Assembly (NCBI RefSeq): GCF_027921745.1 | Contig: NC_079238.1 | Coordinates: 4,464,001 to 4,528,000, forward strand | Source of the DNA: Schizosaccharomyces osmophilus | Lineage: Eukaryota > Ascomycota > Schizosaccharomycetes > Schizosaccharomycetales > Schizosaccharomycetaceae | Length of the DNA stretch: 64,000 bases | Reading direction: 5' to 3' | Shown here: positions 10,838 through 21,172 of the stretch, piece after piece | Layout of the letters: the number at the start of each line of letters is the position of its first letter | Position numbering within the stretch: the first letter of the stretch is position 1 | Notes under the pieces: model-generated | Told to the model about the DNA's origin: nothing | Database searches by the model: none | The model's input: the letters and a program-made list of their open reading frames with translations, nothing else | Translations under genes and position numbers: made by a program

Positions 10838-13800
10838 CTACATGCTGAGGTAAGTTTCTGTAAAGAGATCCGGCTTTTTATCCTCGACAAAATAGTCAAC
10901 CTTTGAGCTATACGACGTTGTATCCATAGGGGTCAACATATCGAAAAGATTTGCAGAAGTAGTAAATGCTTTGTTCAAAGTTGCAAAATTCTCAGTTGTT
11001 CCTTGAAGAACACTAGGGGGGTACGTCTGGGAAGCCCATAAAGAGGGTATAGAACGAGGACGAGTAATGAATGGATATAATTTACCCTGCTTGCTGCAGC
11101 ATTCAGGGCATGTATAAGTTGACAGAGTACTTACTATTTCCGAAGAGAGACCAACACAATCATAATGATACCATTCGGAACAAGTGTGACATTGTACCAT
11201 TCCATCTGAAATAGCAAAAGGTTGCTTACACAAACAAACAGCAGTAGAATCCTGATCATCAGTTATAGAAGTTGATGTGACCGGAGCTTCGGTATTATCA
11301 ATCAAATTAAAATCAGTAATTTTTGTGATATCAGGAGATATAGCATCTGGAGGATGTGTTAACTTTGGTTCATTAACGAGTGTGTCAGCTGTTGGCAAAG
11401 GTGCTGGACTCAAGACAGCTTCAGCTAAACTTTTCATAGCCCAAGGCGATAAGGTAGTGCTCAAGGTGTGAACATTTTGAAGCCTAGTTACGGAGTTGGT
11501 CTGATTGCGTATTTGAGTAGCTGCAATCGCAGCAGCACCCTCCGCAGAAGTTAGTTTTCCACTTTCAACTTGGTCCATAATTTCACGCTGACGCTTTGTG
11601 GGTCGTGGTTTTCTGTTAGAACGACTCTCACCAATAAATGGGGGAGGAAGAGGTGCAATTGGTAATAATTCATGCAATTTTTGTCGGAAAACATTTATTT
11701 CCTCTGTATACAATATTTCCACGCCCTCTAACTTCCTCAGGAAAAACCGAATTATGGGGATATCTTCAAAAGAAAGCCTTGAGGGATCCTGGATTGTGTT
11801 TTGTATGCGATCACGAAAGGTTACGGCTTCGTTAACGACCCGTTTGAGCAAATCCACTTCCGCGGGCCGAAAGGGAAGACTAGGAATATCAGAAACCATT
11901 TGCTGAAGTTCTATCAATGGAGGTCGATGGGAATGACGAGGTATTTCAACACGATAATCGCATACAGGACAGACGAACTTTTCATTAGCTCGAAGCTTTT
12001 TCTTTGACATTTTCATGCATTTGGCATGATACCATTCATGGCACACTTCGCATTCGATCATCATACCGGACTCAGGTAACCTACAAAAACAGTAATGGAA
12101 ATCCAGAGGATTATTTCCGGCCACGATGTAATACTCATTACCAACGTATAAATGAGCATCTGAACCTTCATCAATCATTGCGCTTGAGTCTTTCTGGTCC
12201 ACAAGTTCGAGATGTTGATTGAAAATTTCTAGAGGAGCATTTGCTTTACCAAACAACCGTTTACCCTTACGAACCCATTCAAGCGTTTTCGTAACAAGCT
12301 TTTGAACTATAAGAAATTCATCGGGTTTACTTGTAAGAGCTTCGGCTTCGCTCAAAACGTTCCGTGCCTCATCAACAGTAGGTCGTTTTTCGAATTCAGC
12401 ATTCTCAGAGCCTGCTATCAAAGAAACCAGCCGGTCATGAGATGAAACGGATTTGAACAAAACCTCGTTAAGACGATCACTCAGGATCTTATCCACACAC
12501 AATTGCTTCGCTTCGTTTTTTAATTCCACCAACTTTTGAGTTGGCGTGGCTTCTTGAATTAAAAATGTTTCAACCTGTTTATTCCATCGTTCAGATTTAT
12601 CTTTTATAAATGATGCTTGAGCCATTTCTTCACTGTCGGAAGGTATCCCAATTTCGTTTCCTCGATTGATTAAATCAACCAGTTCTTGTAAAGTGAAATC
12701 TTCTCTATTAACAACTTCTTTATAATTTTTTGTCCAAGTTGTAAAAGATAATTGCTTTTCAAAAGACTCTAATTCGGGTGTTTCCATTTGAAGCTCTTTT
12801 CCTTCATTAACCATATTTAAGCATATGTCGTAAGTGAGTTGCTGATTCATTAACGACTTTGCTTTACTTTGGTAAGACTTTAGTAGGTTTAGTTTTTCAT
12901 TTAGAAGTTCCAGTTCCTGAATTTCAAAAGGAAATTTACCTCCTTCTTCAACTAGCTCAACCAATATTTCTGATTCATTATATTTAAAGGTTGGAGATGA
13001 AATTCCTTCATCTAAAGGGCTTTCATTAACATTCCTTTTCATTTTTCTTTTGTCTTTTTTCACAGGAGCCTTTCTTTTGAGGATAACAGAAGCTTTTTCC
13101 AACCAGTTTTGACCCATATGAACAAACGACCGAAGTTCTTCAACTTCTTGTATAGGACAAGATAAAGTATCCGCTTCATTGTATAAAGCTTTAAGAACCT
13201 TTAAGCTAGGACGAGAATTGGAAAAAGCCTCACGATATTTTTCTAACCATGCTTCAGCTTTTTTGGCACGACCGACGACAGCATCATAAGCTTCAAGTAA
13301 AGCTTCATCGTTGTATCGGACGCTAATTGCTAAATCATTATTTTTCATATTCAAATTTTGGCCAGCGTGTAGTAAACAGAAAGTTTGAGCCGATTTATTA
13401 ATCCCGACAGCAGCCAAATAAGCAAATGTTTTACAATGACTACAAGCCATAACAGATGACTCTAACGGGATGGGAACCCAAGGAAGGGAAGCATATTTTT
13501 TTCGAAAATTGTTCCTCAACTTTAGCTCGGTGTCTATCCGTTCCTTAAAGCATGTCATAAGCCAATAAGCCGAATGGACTGTTTTATCCACAGTAGCATT
13601 TGCTAACAAAATGTGGTCATACGAAAATGGTGTAGGTATGCACAGTTCTTTATAAGCTTGGAATGATTGCTGAGCATATTTATCAGTAATCCATTCTTTA
13701 GCAGCAAAGGGGATAAATTCATGTATATTAAATCCATGGTCCAAGGATGTATAAATAGTATCAGGAAACGTAATTACAAATTCATTAGGATATTGCAAAA

Positions 13801-15499
13801 ATGTATTCACGTTAATTCCATTCGCCAGTATAACTTGAAGAGGAAGAAGAAATGAAGAGTTTTTGATTGTTTCTGGCTGATCCTTTAACGATAGAGGCAG
13901 GAGCTCGAATAACAGCTTCTCGTACTTTGCGGTCTCCTCAGCAGGTATAACATACCAGGTCTTTGGGGATCCAGAATGGTGGTAATGTAAACCAAATAGA
14001 GACATTGTATTTTTTTTCCATCCAGAACAGCTCATCATTTGTCCGAATTGTAATGTGGGAGTTAAAATTTCGGGAGGAGTGAACTTCAATGGAGACAATT
14101 TTGCGAACTGCAGGAAAGGAAGGTTCCAAGGATCATTGTAGTAAGGGCTTTGTCGGTTAGTTGGGAAAGCAGTTTTGTTTTTGCAAAAACCAATTAACGG
14201 CTGTTCAGATGTCTCAAATCTAGAAGAATTTAAGTAAAAAGAAGAAGACCAAAAGTACTGTTCTAGAGGAGATAAACGAGAAAGATAAGTATAATGAGAT
14301 TCGGGATTTAGTAAACCAAAAGGGAAGGACGAGGATGAGTCGTCATTAGTTTTAGAAGAACGAGTTTTTCGTTCAGGAGCTTTCGATTTTGATGAGGGGA
14401 TGCAATTGTTTAAATTATGAATACACAACGGTGAAAATTCGTCACGAAAAGAAGAAATGGAAGAAGAAAGAGAGGATTCCAATTGGTAGTTGGAGTCAAG
14501 GAATGAAGAAATGCAGTGATAATCAACATCTTTCCAGGAAAGCTTCAGATTATCGGGAATACAACGGTTACAAGTGAAGTAGTGGATATCGGCAAAGGGG
14601 GCAAAGGGAGCTTCTAAGCAGGAGTAATGATAACTCGATTGGCAAATATAGCAACTGACAAAGGAAGAGCCTTCTTGGTCACAGACCTTGCATTTTGGAC
14701 CTTGTAATTGTCGACGTGCACGTTTTACGGGACGAGTAATTGGTGAACTAGAAAATCCTGTACCATTAGTGACATTTTGGGAATCAGAAGACTCGTAGGT
14801 AGAATAAGCCGTTTCCAAGCTATTAACATCTAGCTTATAAAACTGGGCGGCTTGGGACCAAAACTCATACTTGGGCATATCGAGCTTTTTTGAAATTTGA
14901 AGCCATTGCTTTAATTGCAAAAGGTCAATTTGTTTCCCTAAAACGAAAATATATGAAAGAACAACCGAGTCAGATCGATCGGCAATCCGCTTTTCGTCAG
15001 ATAATGAAGCTGTGGGGGGCAATTCCTTGTCCTTGTCCTTGTCCTTGGAAAGGATGGTAGTCAGTACAGAACGAGTGGAAGGGCTATTGTCCTTGCATAT
15101 AAATTTCAGCGTTGTTGGGTCTATGGTGAAAGGGCATGACCAACCTGGAGGTGGCAAGATTTTCGAAGCACCCAAATGCTTTGTAGAAGTATAAAGCTCA
15201 CTTATGTAGGCGAGACCTAAAGCGAAGGATTCCTCTGACGGTTCCTGTGAAAATTGCAGGGTTCCATTGGTAAGTAAGTTTTTGCAAACGCTAGGTTTGG
15301 AAGGTAAAGAAATCGGTTTGGATTCAAAGGAAAGACCGTTTTTTTGCTCTTGACCGATGGATATAGGCTCCGTAGGAGCTGAATGAATGGAAGAAGTGCT
15401 GTTTTCTATGGCACTTTCCGTTATGTGCTCAAAATCCACAGAAGGAAATTGAAACAGATTTTGAGAGGTTGCGAAATTGTTCAGAGAACTTTTTCGCAT
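10838..15499 (-). CDS. msc1: Msc1: KDM5-like PHD / JmjC chromatin protein
   Basis: Large chromatin protein, 1553 residues (S. pombe Msc1 about 1588), of the JARID1/KDM5 architecture; in S. pombe it works with the Swr1 complex and promotes ubiquitination through its PHD fingers. In order: JmjN-like segment near 110, ARID-like helices about 180-240, PHD1 about 270-313 (CKVC...CYIC), JmjC about 465-620, a C5HC2 zinc finger near 685 (CSHC), a PLU-1-like helical region about 750-1110, PHD2 about 1136-1183 (YCFC...CEVC) and PHD3 about 1420-1467 (VCLC...CHTC). Where active KDM5 enzymes have the iron-binding HIED motif, this protein has SGWKKN, while the later GSPKTWY is kept, so it is probably not a demethylase. 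One exon; ATG at 15499. Confidence 0.95.
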   Translation of the reverse strand: MRKSSLNNFATSQNLFQFPSVDFEHITESAIENSTSSIHSAPTEPISIGQEQKNGLSFESKPISLPSKPSVCKNLLTNGTLQFSQEPSEESFALGLAYISELYTSTKHLGASKILPPPGWSCPFTIDPTTLKFICKDNSPSTRSVLTTILSKDKDKDKELPPTASLSDEKRIADRSDSVVLSYIFVLGKQIDLLQLKQWLQISKKLDMPKYEFWSQAAQFYKLDVNSLETAYSTYESSDSQNVTNGTGFSSSPITRPVKRARRQLQGPKCKVCDQEGSSFVSCYICQSSYHYSCLEAPFAPFADIHYFTCNRCIPDNLKLSWKDVDYHCISSFLDSNYQLESSLSSSISSFRDEFSPLCIHNLNNCIPSSKSKAPERKTRSSKTNDDSSSSFPFGLLNPESHYTYLSRLSPLEQYFWSSSFYLNSSRFETSEQPLIGFCKNKTAFPTNRQSPYYNDPWNLPFLQFAKLSPLKFTPPEILTPTLQFGQMMSCSGWKKNTMSLFGLHYHHSGSPKTWYVIPAEETAKYEKLLFELLPLSLKDQPETIKNSSFLLPLQVILANGINVNTFLQYPNEFVITFPDTIYTSLDHGFNIHEFIPFAAKEWITDKYAQQSFQAYKELCIPTPFSYDHILLANATVDKTVHSAYWLMTCFKERIDTELKLRNNFRKKYASLPWVPIPLESSVMACSHCKTFAYLAAVGINKSAQTFCLLHAGQNLNMKNNDLAISVRYNDEALLEAYDAVVGRAKKAEAWLEKYREAFSNSRPSLKVLKALYNEADTLSCPIQEVEELRSFVHMGQNWLEKASVILKRKAPVKKDKRKMKRNVNESPLDEGISSPTFKYNESEILVELVEEGGKFPFEIQELELLNEKLNLLKSYQSKAKSLMNQQLTYDICLNMVNEGKELQMETPELESFEKQLSFTTWTKNYKEVVNREDFTLQELVDLINRGNEIGIPSDSEEMAQASFIKDKSERWNKQVETFLIQEATPTQKLVELKNEAKQLCVDKILSDRLNEVLFKSVSSHDRLVSLIAGSENAEFEKRPTVDEARNVLSEAEALTSKPDEFLIVQKLVTKTLEWVRKGKRLFGKANAPLEIFNQHLELVDQKDSSAMIDEGSDAHLYVGNEYYIVAGNNPLDFHYCFCRLPESGMMIECEVCHEWYHAKCMKMSKKKLRANEKFVCPVCDYRVEIPRHSHRPPLIELQQMVSDIPSLPFRPAEVDLLKRVVNEAVTFRDRIQNTIQDPSRLSFEDIPIIRFFLRKLEGVEILYTEEINVFRQKLHELLPIAPLPPPFIGESRSNRKPRPTKRQREIMDQVESGKLTSAEGAAAIAATQIRNQTNSVTRLQNVHTLSTTLSPWAMKSLAEAVLSPAPLPTADTLVNEPKLTHPPDAISPDITKITDFNLIDNTEAPVTSTSITDDQDSTAVCLCKQPFAISDGMVQCHTCSEWYHYDCVGLSSEIVSTLSTYTCPECCSKQGKLYPFITRPRSIPSLWASQTYPPSVLQGTTENFATLNKAFTTSANLFDMLTPMDTTSYSSKVDYFVEDKKPDLFTETYLSM

Positions 15500-15565
15500 T
15501 GTTTACCAGTGGGAGACACAGCGTAAAACGACAGTATCCTTGGTAACTCAAAAATTTGCAGTGAA

Positions 15566-15576
15566 GGATTCGAACC
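15566..15576 (-). promoter_or_regulatory. Solitary TFIIIC B-box
   Basis: The minus strand reads GGTTCGAATCC, a perfect match to the B-box consensus GGTTCGANNCC bound by TFIIIC. No tRNA cloverleaf or A-box can be built around it. A TTTTT run follows on the same strand at 15550-15554. Fission yeast has such lone TFIIIC sites (COC loci) that tether chromatin to the nuclear edge. It is 67 bp upstream of the msc1 ATG. Confidence 0.5.
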
Positions 15577-15765
15577 CCGTGGTGGTGAAGAAAAATTTTT
15601 AGTGGGGGAAGGCAAGAAGAAGAGAATGGAGAAATAGACTCAAGCGAAGTTTCAAGAACCGAATTTCGAGAGTAAAAATGTAAACAAAAGATGGAGAGAA
15701 TAAATCAACATAAATAAATGAAGAAAAAAGGTGAATAGGTTGATTCTAGGGAATGTGTAAGCAAA

Positions 15766-15770
<5 letters not shown>

Positions 15771-15799
<29 letters not shown>
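15771..15799 (+). repeat. Poly-T tract, 29 bases
   Basis: An uninterrupted run of 29 T in the msc1-rds1 spacer. Runs this long disfavour nucleosomes and vary in length between isolates. Confidence 0.9.
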
Positions 15800-15806
<7 letters not shown>

Positions 15807-16377
15807 GAAAACCTATATATGTTGATTATCTCTTTTGGGAAGAAAATGGAGTAATCAAGACAGTTTTGTGTTTTATGATTGTGTTCTACTCAACAGAATT
15901 AAAAATGAATGAAAAGAATAAAAAAAAAAGAATAGAATAAAGAGATATGCAATTAGGAACGCGGTATTACAAAAAAAGAAGCGGGTTCAAAAGTTCATGA
16001 AAAGACGACTGGTCTGTTTACTTTGCTCTACTTGACGCTGCAGCCGATTCTTTTCAAGGTTATAATGAAGAAAACTGAAAAAATTGGATTCATTGATTTA
16101 TTATCAATTATTCATCTTTGGAGAAGTGATTTTCCAGATATTTCACTTGCTACACCTAAGAATTACGCGCATGGAACATGTATGATGAAAAGAAGAACGA
16201 ATGCATTTTTGGCATCATAAACCGCAAAGAATGGCGTCTTTTTTTTTTCTTTCTATTTTTGTTTCATTGAATTAAATTGTATTCTATTGAATTAAATTGA
16301 ATTGTATTTTTATTTCTTTCTTTCTTTACTTTCTTCTTGCTCCATAGTATGATTTACGAAATTTTCATGGTTTGCTT

Positions 16378-16393
16378 ATTGTGATATCACAAT
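16378..16393. repeat. 16-bp perfect palindrome
   Basis: ATTGTGATATCACAAT reads the same on both strands. It lies about 1.29 kb upstream of rds1. It could be a dimeric-factor site or chance; no family was recognised. Confidence 0.7.
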
Positions 16394-16925
16394 GTCTCGT
16401 CTCGTACTTTGTGAGTACATTTGGAAAACCATCAAGGTTGTCAATCCTTTGGTTCGTACGAAACTGTTTTGTTGGGCAATCTAATTTTGGACTTTCTGAC
16501 TAATTTAGAGCAGAAATATAGCGATCGAGACCAAAAATGGATTGGCTCATGTTTACGAACCGACATTCCTATAGTTCTAAAAAGCTGAATTACAAATCCA
16601 ACCTGAAATACGAGTTTGAAACCCAAGTGGTTTCATTTGCATTTTTCCGCTCGTTCAATCTCTTTATTTACCCAAAATGACTAAATTCATTTTATTTTCT
16701 TTTTCAATTCCATGTACCTTTCTTGCTGGATTCTTTCTACGTATATCTAGATCAATGGCATGCTTTTATTCCTTCTTTTTGTTTGTTTGTATACATGTAG
16801 ATCCTTTCCCCTTTGAATTAACATTCCTCCATCGATCATCCTGATCTCGCATCCATAGGGGGGGAAATGCACTACCGATTATCTCCAAAGCTTCTCCCGT
16901 ATACGGTTACGCGGTGAAAAGTACA

Positions 16926-17394
16926 ACGTCACCTACGTATGTTGATATCATATTAAGTAAAGGCAATGAAAAAATTATTTCACACACAAGTTTTCAAGGG
17001 ATCCAATGCATGTACGAAGGAATGATGAAAAATTCTGTATAATCTATTTCTAATCCATTGGGTTCTAAATGTACAATCTCATAAATGAGGAGATGTGTAT
17101 CTTGTATTGACATACAATGACCTAATCTGAATGAATTGTATTCGTTTGCGAAACTATTTTCAAAGACTCACCACTACGATACACCTAGTAATCTTCATAA
17201 TTTCCATCCTTCACGTCATGCAGATGTTATTTCAAAAAGCCGATTTCTAAGCATTCTTCTGTTCTAGCTGCCTAGGTCATCCGACGTCGATCAGACTATT
17301 CCTATTTCTGTCGATAAGAATTTCGAGAAACGAGAAGTAAGAAGTAAAGGGAATACGTAGGAATCGCAATCTTATGATGGAAAAACCGACGTCA
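16926..17394. promoter_or_regulatory. Cluster of ACGTC (CRE-like) cores upstream of rds1
   Basis: ACGTCA occurs at 16926, 17213 and 17389, and GACGTC at 17283. ACGTCA is the reverse of TGACGT, the core bound by Atf1-Pcr1 downstream of the Sty1 stress kinase. Four cores in 470 bp before a gene known in S. pombe to respond to nutrients and stress is suggestive. Confidence 0.4.
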
Positions 17395-17460
17395 AAATGC
17401 CGACAGAATCTTTCTCACAAACAAGTGCATTGTGTGACATTTGCCTTCCTGCTATTATAG

Positions 17461-17468
17461 TATAAATA
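17461..17468 (+). promoter_or_regulatory. TATA box of rds1
   Basis: TATAAATA lies 218 bp upstream of the rds1 ATG, a good match in a promoter expected to be inducible. The distance implies a long leader. Confidence 0.45.
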
Positions 17469-17678
17469 CCCTATTGCATCGTCGAGACATGTAACTTGGC
17501 TTGTTGTGTTAAGTCTTGTATAAGCTGATCTTTTGAACTAGCAAACAAGTAAATAAAAGTTTCAAGCGAATTTTTTTATTTTTTTTTTAAATCATCGGTT
17601 TTCTATTCGATTTGATCGAACTTTCTTTCAATTGATAGTTTCCTATACTTATCAATTTCCTTTTAGAAACTTTATAAA

Positions 17679-18890
17679 ATGGGATTTTCATTCACTGCAT
17701 CACTTTTAGCTGGTGCTGCTTTGGCCAAGGGTGTGCTTTCTGCTCAAGCTATCCCTACCGAGTTCTCCGGTGTCGGTGGAGTTGCCGCTAATTTGACTTA
17801 CAATGCTACAGGCGATTTCAATACTAGTACGCAGCCTGCAGCATATACTCCTGCTGGTGGTATTGTTCCTTTGGAGCCTAGTCCAACTTATGCTCCTTTG
17901 AGTGACTTTGACTATCAATCTCTCTCTTTAGCTTTGTACCACGAGTACTTTGAATATGATCTCTTCAACTATGGTCTTACCAGATTCTCTGATGAAGAAT
18001 TTGATGCTGCCGGCATTAACGCCGAATACCGTCACTTGATCCGCTTTATGGCCCAACAAGAGCTTGGCCACATCGAGCTTATTTCTAACATGCTTGGCCC
18101 TGATGCTCCCAAGGCTTGCCAATACAAGTATGACTTCGACAGCGTAGGTGGTTTCTTGGACTTTGCTCAGAAGCAAACCCAATGGACCGAATCTGGTGTC
18201 TATGGCTTCCTTGAGCACCTCGACTCCCGGGCTGCTGCTAACCTTTTGCTTCAATCTATCACCACTGAAGCTCGTCAAGAAATGAGTCTTCGCCAGTTGC
18301 AAGGCCTCTTCCCTTATCCCGTCTGGTTTGAAACTGGTCTTCCCCAATCCTTTGCTTGGACTTTGGTGTCTCCTTACATTGTTAGCTGCCCTGCTGAAAA
18401 CCACAAGGTCGTCTGGCAAAACTTCCCTGGCTTGCACGTTGTCAGCCCTCCTACTGCCACCAACTTCACTAACGGATCTTACCCTCAATATCCTAATGGC
18501 ACTTACATGTACCCTGCTGCTGTCTCTACCAACCGTACTCTCCCATTGTCTTTGCCTGGACAAATCGTCGAATTCAGCTGGGAGGCTCCCGGACAACCAA
18601 TTGGTCCCAACACCTCTTACATTACTAATACTACCGCTAAGGGTCAACCTCAATTTGCTGCTTGGATCAGCCAATTGAACATTACTTACACTCCCTTGAA
18701 CCTTACCGGCAACAACAGTGGTGCTACTTATCAACCAAGCGTTCACCTCTACAACGACTCTACCCAGCAAGTCATTAACGGTTCAAGCTTTGTTGTCTTA
18801 ACCGATGTCGCTTTGCCTCTCACTCCTTTCAATCTTTCTGCCATTAACGAACACATTGTTGCTGGCCCTGCTGTTTATGCCTCTGGTTAA
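17679..18890 (+). CDS. rds1: Rds1: secreted ferritin-like stress protein
   Basis: 403 residues, no intron, orthologous to S. pombe Rds1, a stress- and nutrient-regulated protein of unknown biochemistry conserved in many fungi. Residues 1-22 form a signal peptide. A ferritin-like helical domain covers about residues 80-230, with the acidic and histidine ligand pattern visible: a glutamate in ALYHEYFEYDLFNYGL, an EXXH in AQQELGHIEL, and another glutamate in TTEARQEMSLR. The C-terminal third is a beta-rich, asparagine- and threonine-rich segment with many N-glycosylation sequons. Codon use is strongly biased to abundant-tRNA codons (GCT, GTC, AAG), as in highly expressed genes and unlike its neighbours. 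The regulatory cluster upstream fits stress induction. Confidence 0.92.
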   Translation: MGFSFTASLLAGAALAKGVLSAQAIPTEFSGVGGVAANLTYNATGDFNTSTQPAAYTPAGGIVPLEPSPTYAPLSDFDYQSLSLALYHEYFEYDLFNYGLTRFSDEEFDAAGINAEYRHLIRFMAQQELGHIELISNMLGPDAPKACQYKYDFDSVGGFLDFAQKQTQWTESGVYGFLEHLDSRAAANLLLQSITTEARQEMSLRQLQGLFPYPVWFETGLPQSFAWTLVSPYIVSCPAENHKVVWQNFPGLHVVSPPTATNFTNGSYPQYPNGTYMYPAAVSTNRTLPLSLPGQIVEFSWEAPGQPIGPNTSYITNTTAKGQPQFAAWISQLNITYTPLNLTGNNSGATYQPSVHLYNDSTQQVINGSSFVVLTDVALPLTPFNLSAINEHIVAGPAVYASG

Positions 18891-19306
18891 ACTTCCGAGG
18901 AGTATCTGTGACAAATTTAAACAATCCTTGAAAGATACGATATTCTTTTTTGTTTTCCTATTTAATATTAAGTTACGTTGACGTTTACTTAAGCTTACGA
19001 AAAATCTTTTTGTTTACGAGTAATCTCGTCTTTGAAAACTTGTTGTTTTCTCTTGTTTTTCTTCAATTCCTTATCTATCAAATTTATTTTTTTTGAATCA
19101 ATAAAATTTTATGTTTTGAATATCTGACCTTCTTTTTTTCATGTAGCAGTTTTATAATAGAGCTTTCGAAAACAAAGCGTATTCATGCTTTTTGAAGACA
19201 ATAGTACGTGTTATATTTGAGCTCTCAAATACTATTAGTTGTGATGATACCCAGTTCAACATGTTAGTCTATACAACATTTTCGTTGCTTTACTCGTAAC
19301 GACCCC
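18891..19306. other. Spacer between rds1 and gatB
   Basis: About 415 bp: the rds1 3' untranslated region and the gatB promoter. No further gene seen. Confidence 0.5.
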
Positions 19307-21172
19307 ATGGTGAGTACTCTCATACTGTAGCCATATTCTGGAATTCCGTATTTCATATTTGATTTTCCTTTCGTAGGTAATTCCGCATACACCAATTTCG
19401 TTGCTCTATTCAAACCTGTACAACATGTACAAACCGAAATGGCTCGCATCGGTTGGATTTGAAATCCATTTGCAGCTTGCGACCAGAAAAAAACTCTTCA
19501 GCGGTGCAAAAATAGGTGTTTTCGAAGCACCAAACACATCTGTTGCTCCTTTTGACGTCTCGCTTCCTGGATCTATGCCGGTACGAACACTGCGTTGAAT
19601 GTAGCCACCATAACGCATCAGGAAATGAACTGTCCACTGGAATTGCCGAACCAAATTTCTAACGCCTTCTTATGTAGATTCTAAATCGGGAAGCTCTAAA
19701 TCTTGCTGTTCGAGGTGTCTTGGCACTGAATTGCAAGGTTGCACCAGTTTGCCAATTTGACAGAAAGCATTACTTTTACCCAGACTTACCGGCTGGCTAT
19801 CAGATTACTCAACAAGATGTTCCATTGGGAAAGGACGGATTTGTAAAGCTTTCGAAGCATTTGGACGATGTTGATGATACCCTGGTACCAATTCAACACG
19901 TACAACTGGAGCAAGTATGAGACTTCCAATCTTCTCTTAATTTAACTAACAACTTTCCTTATATAGGATACCGCAAAATCTATCCATGCAGATAGTGTTT
20001 CCAAAATATTGTTAGATTTCAATCGTGCAGGGTCACCATTACTTGAAGTGGTTACGGCCCCTTGCTTACATGATGAGGTTACTGCCAGTTCATTTTTACG
20101 GAAAATTCAATCAATTATGCGCCATGCTCGTGTTTCTGATGCCAAAATGGAAACGGGCGGAATGCGATGCGATGTAAATGTCTCTATTGCACCAATTATT
20201 CCATCTTCCAGCGAGTCTTCAAAGGCATCAAAAGTTGGACTAGAGCTTCCCAGAACAGAGTTAAAGAATTTGTCATCTGTTCGAAATGTCGTGAATGCAA
20301 TACGTTATGAAGTACAGCGTCAGATTTCCCTCGCAGAAAAGAATGAAACCTGGACTACAGAAACAAGGGGTTTTGATGATAAAAATGGAAAAACGTTCGC
20401 ATTACGCGACAAAAGTATTTCAGAGGACTATCTGTACATGCCAGAAACAGATATTCCTCCTGTTACGATATCCAAGGTATGAATTTCTCTAAAAAAAATA
20501 AAAAATATGCCATGCTACATGCTAATACATTACTAGAAATATGTGAACGAAATAAGCGATGCAACGGGGCCTCTTCCTGATGATCTTTTTGTTATGCTCA
20601 CATCTGAACCTTACTCTATGCCCATACGAGATGCACGTATTCTGTTAAACTTACCTTATGGATATGATTACTATAGTACCGTTAGAGATATTATCAGCCG
20701 TCAAGATGGGCAATCTAAAAAAGTCATCGACGAGTCCTTACGTGCTTTACCAACATGGATTATTACTGATCTCGTAGGAAAGCTTCATGAACACGAAATA
20801 GAAGAAGACCTTTTCTACGTCCCTCCTAGTCAGTTTGCCGATATTGTTTGTTTCTGCTCTGCCAGAAAAGTTTCTCGTCTGACCGCAAAAGCACTCATCA
20901 ACCATTTGGTCGTGACGCCTTCTGATCAATCTATTGCTAACCTTATTAAAGAGCTTAAGCTAAATTTTATTCAAGATTCCAACACTTTAGATGTACAGGT
21001 CGGGAAAATTTTGGAAGCATCTCCCAAGCAAGTTCAGGAATTTTTGACTGGAAAACAATCTCTGCTTAAATATTTTATTGGGCAAGTAATGCGACAATTA
21101 CGAGGCCGTGGTGATCCTGTTGAAATAGAAAAGTTGCTCAAACAGCGTCTGAGTGAAACTTTGAAAAAGTAA
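19307..21172 (+). CDS. gatB: Mitochondrial Glu-tRNA(Gln) amidotransferase subunit B
   Basis: GatB/Pet112 subunit of the enzyme that converts Glu-tRNA(Gln) to Gln-tRNA(Gln) in mitochondria. Proposed exons: 19307-19309 (ATG only), 19377-19580, 19678-19914, 19967-20476, 20537-21172; 529 residues. The later four exons are secure: joins give [33 protein letters not shown] and [10 protein letters not shown] in continuous frame, and introns have GTA donors and TAG acceptors with CTAAC branch points in two of them. The GatB catalytic domain fills about residues 25-330 and the C-terminal helical/YqeY-like part the rest. The first exon is an inference (donor GTGAGT directly after ATG, acceptor TAG at 19376). 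The alternative start is ATG 19425 inside exon 2, which would leave almost no mitochondrial presequence. Confidence 0.85.

Larger units (their letters stand above)
15500..17678. other. Long divergent intergenic region, msc1 / rds1
   Basis: Nearly 2.2 kb without a convincing protein gene. It holds a lone B-box next to msc1, a 29-base T run, TTGAATTAAA-type simple repeats near 16262-16310, a 16-bp perfect palindrome at 16378, several ACGTC cores and a TATA box before rds1. A non-coding transcript is possible; the sequence does not show one directly. Confidence 0.5.

Noticed and set aside
17928-18770. 280-codon antisense frame inside rds1
   Set aside because: Shadow of the strongly biased codon use of rds1; no independent protein features.
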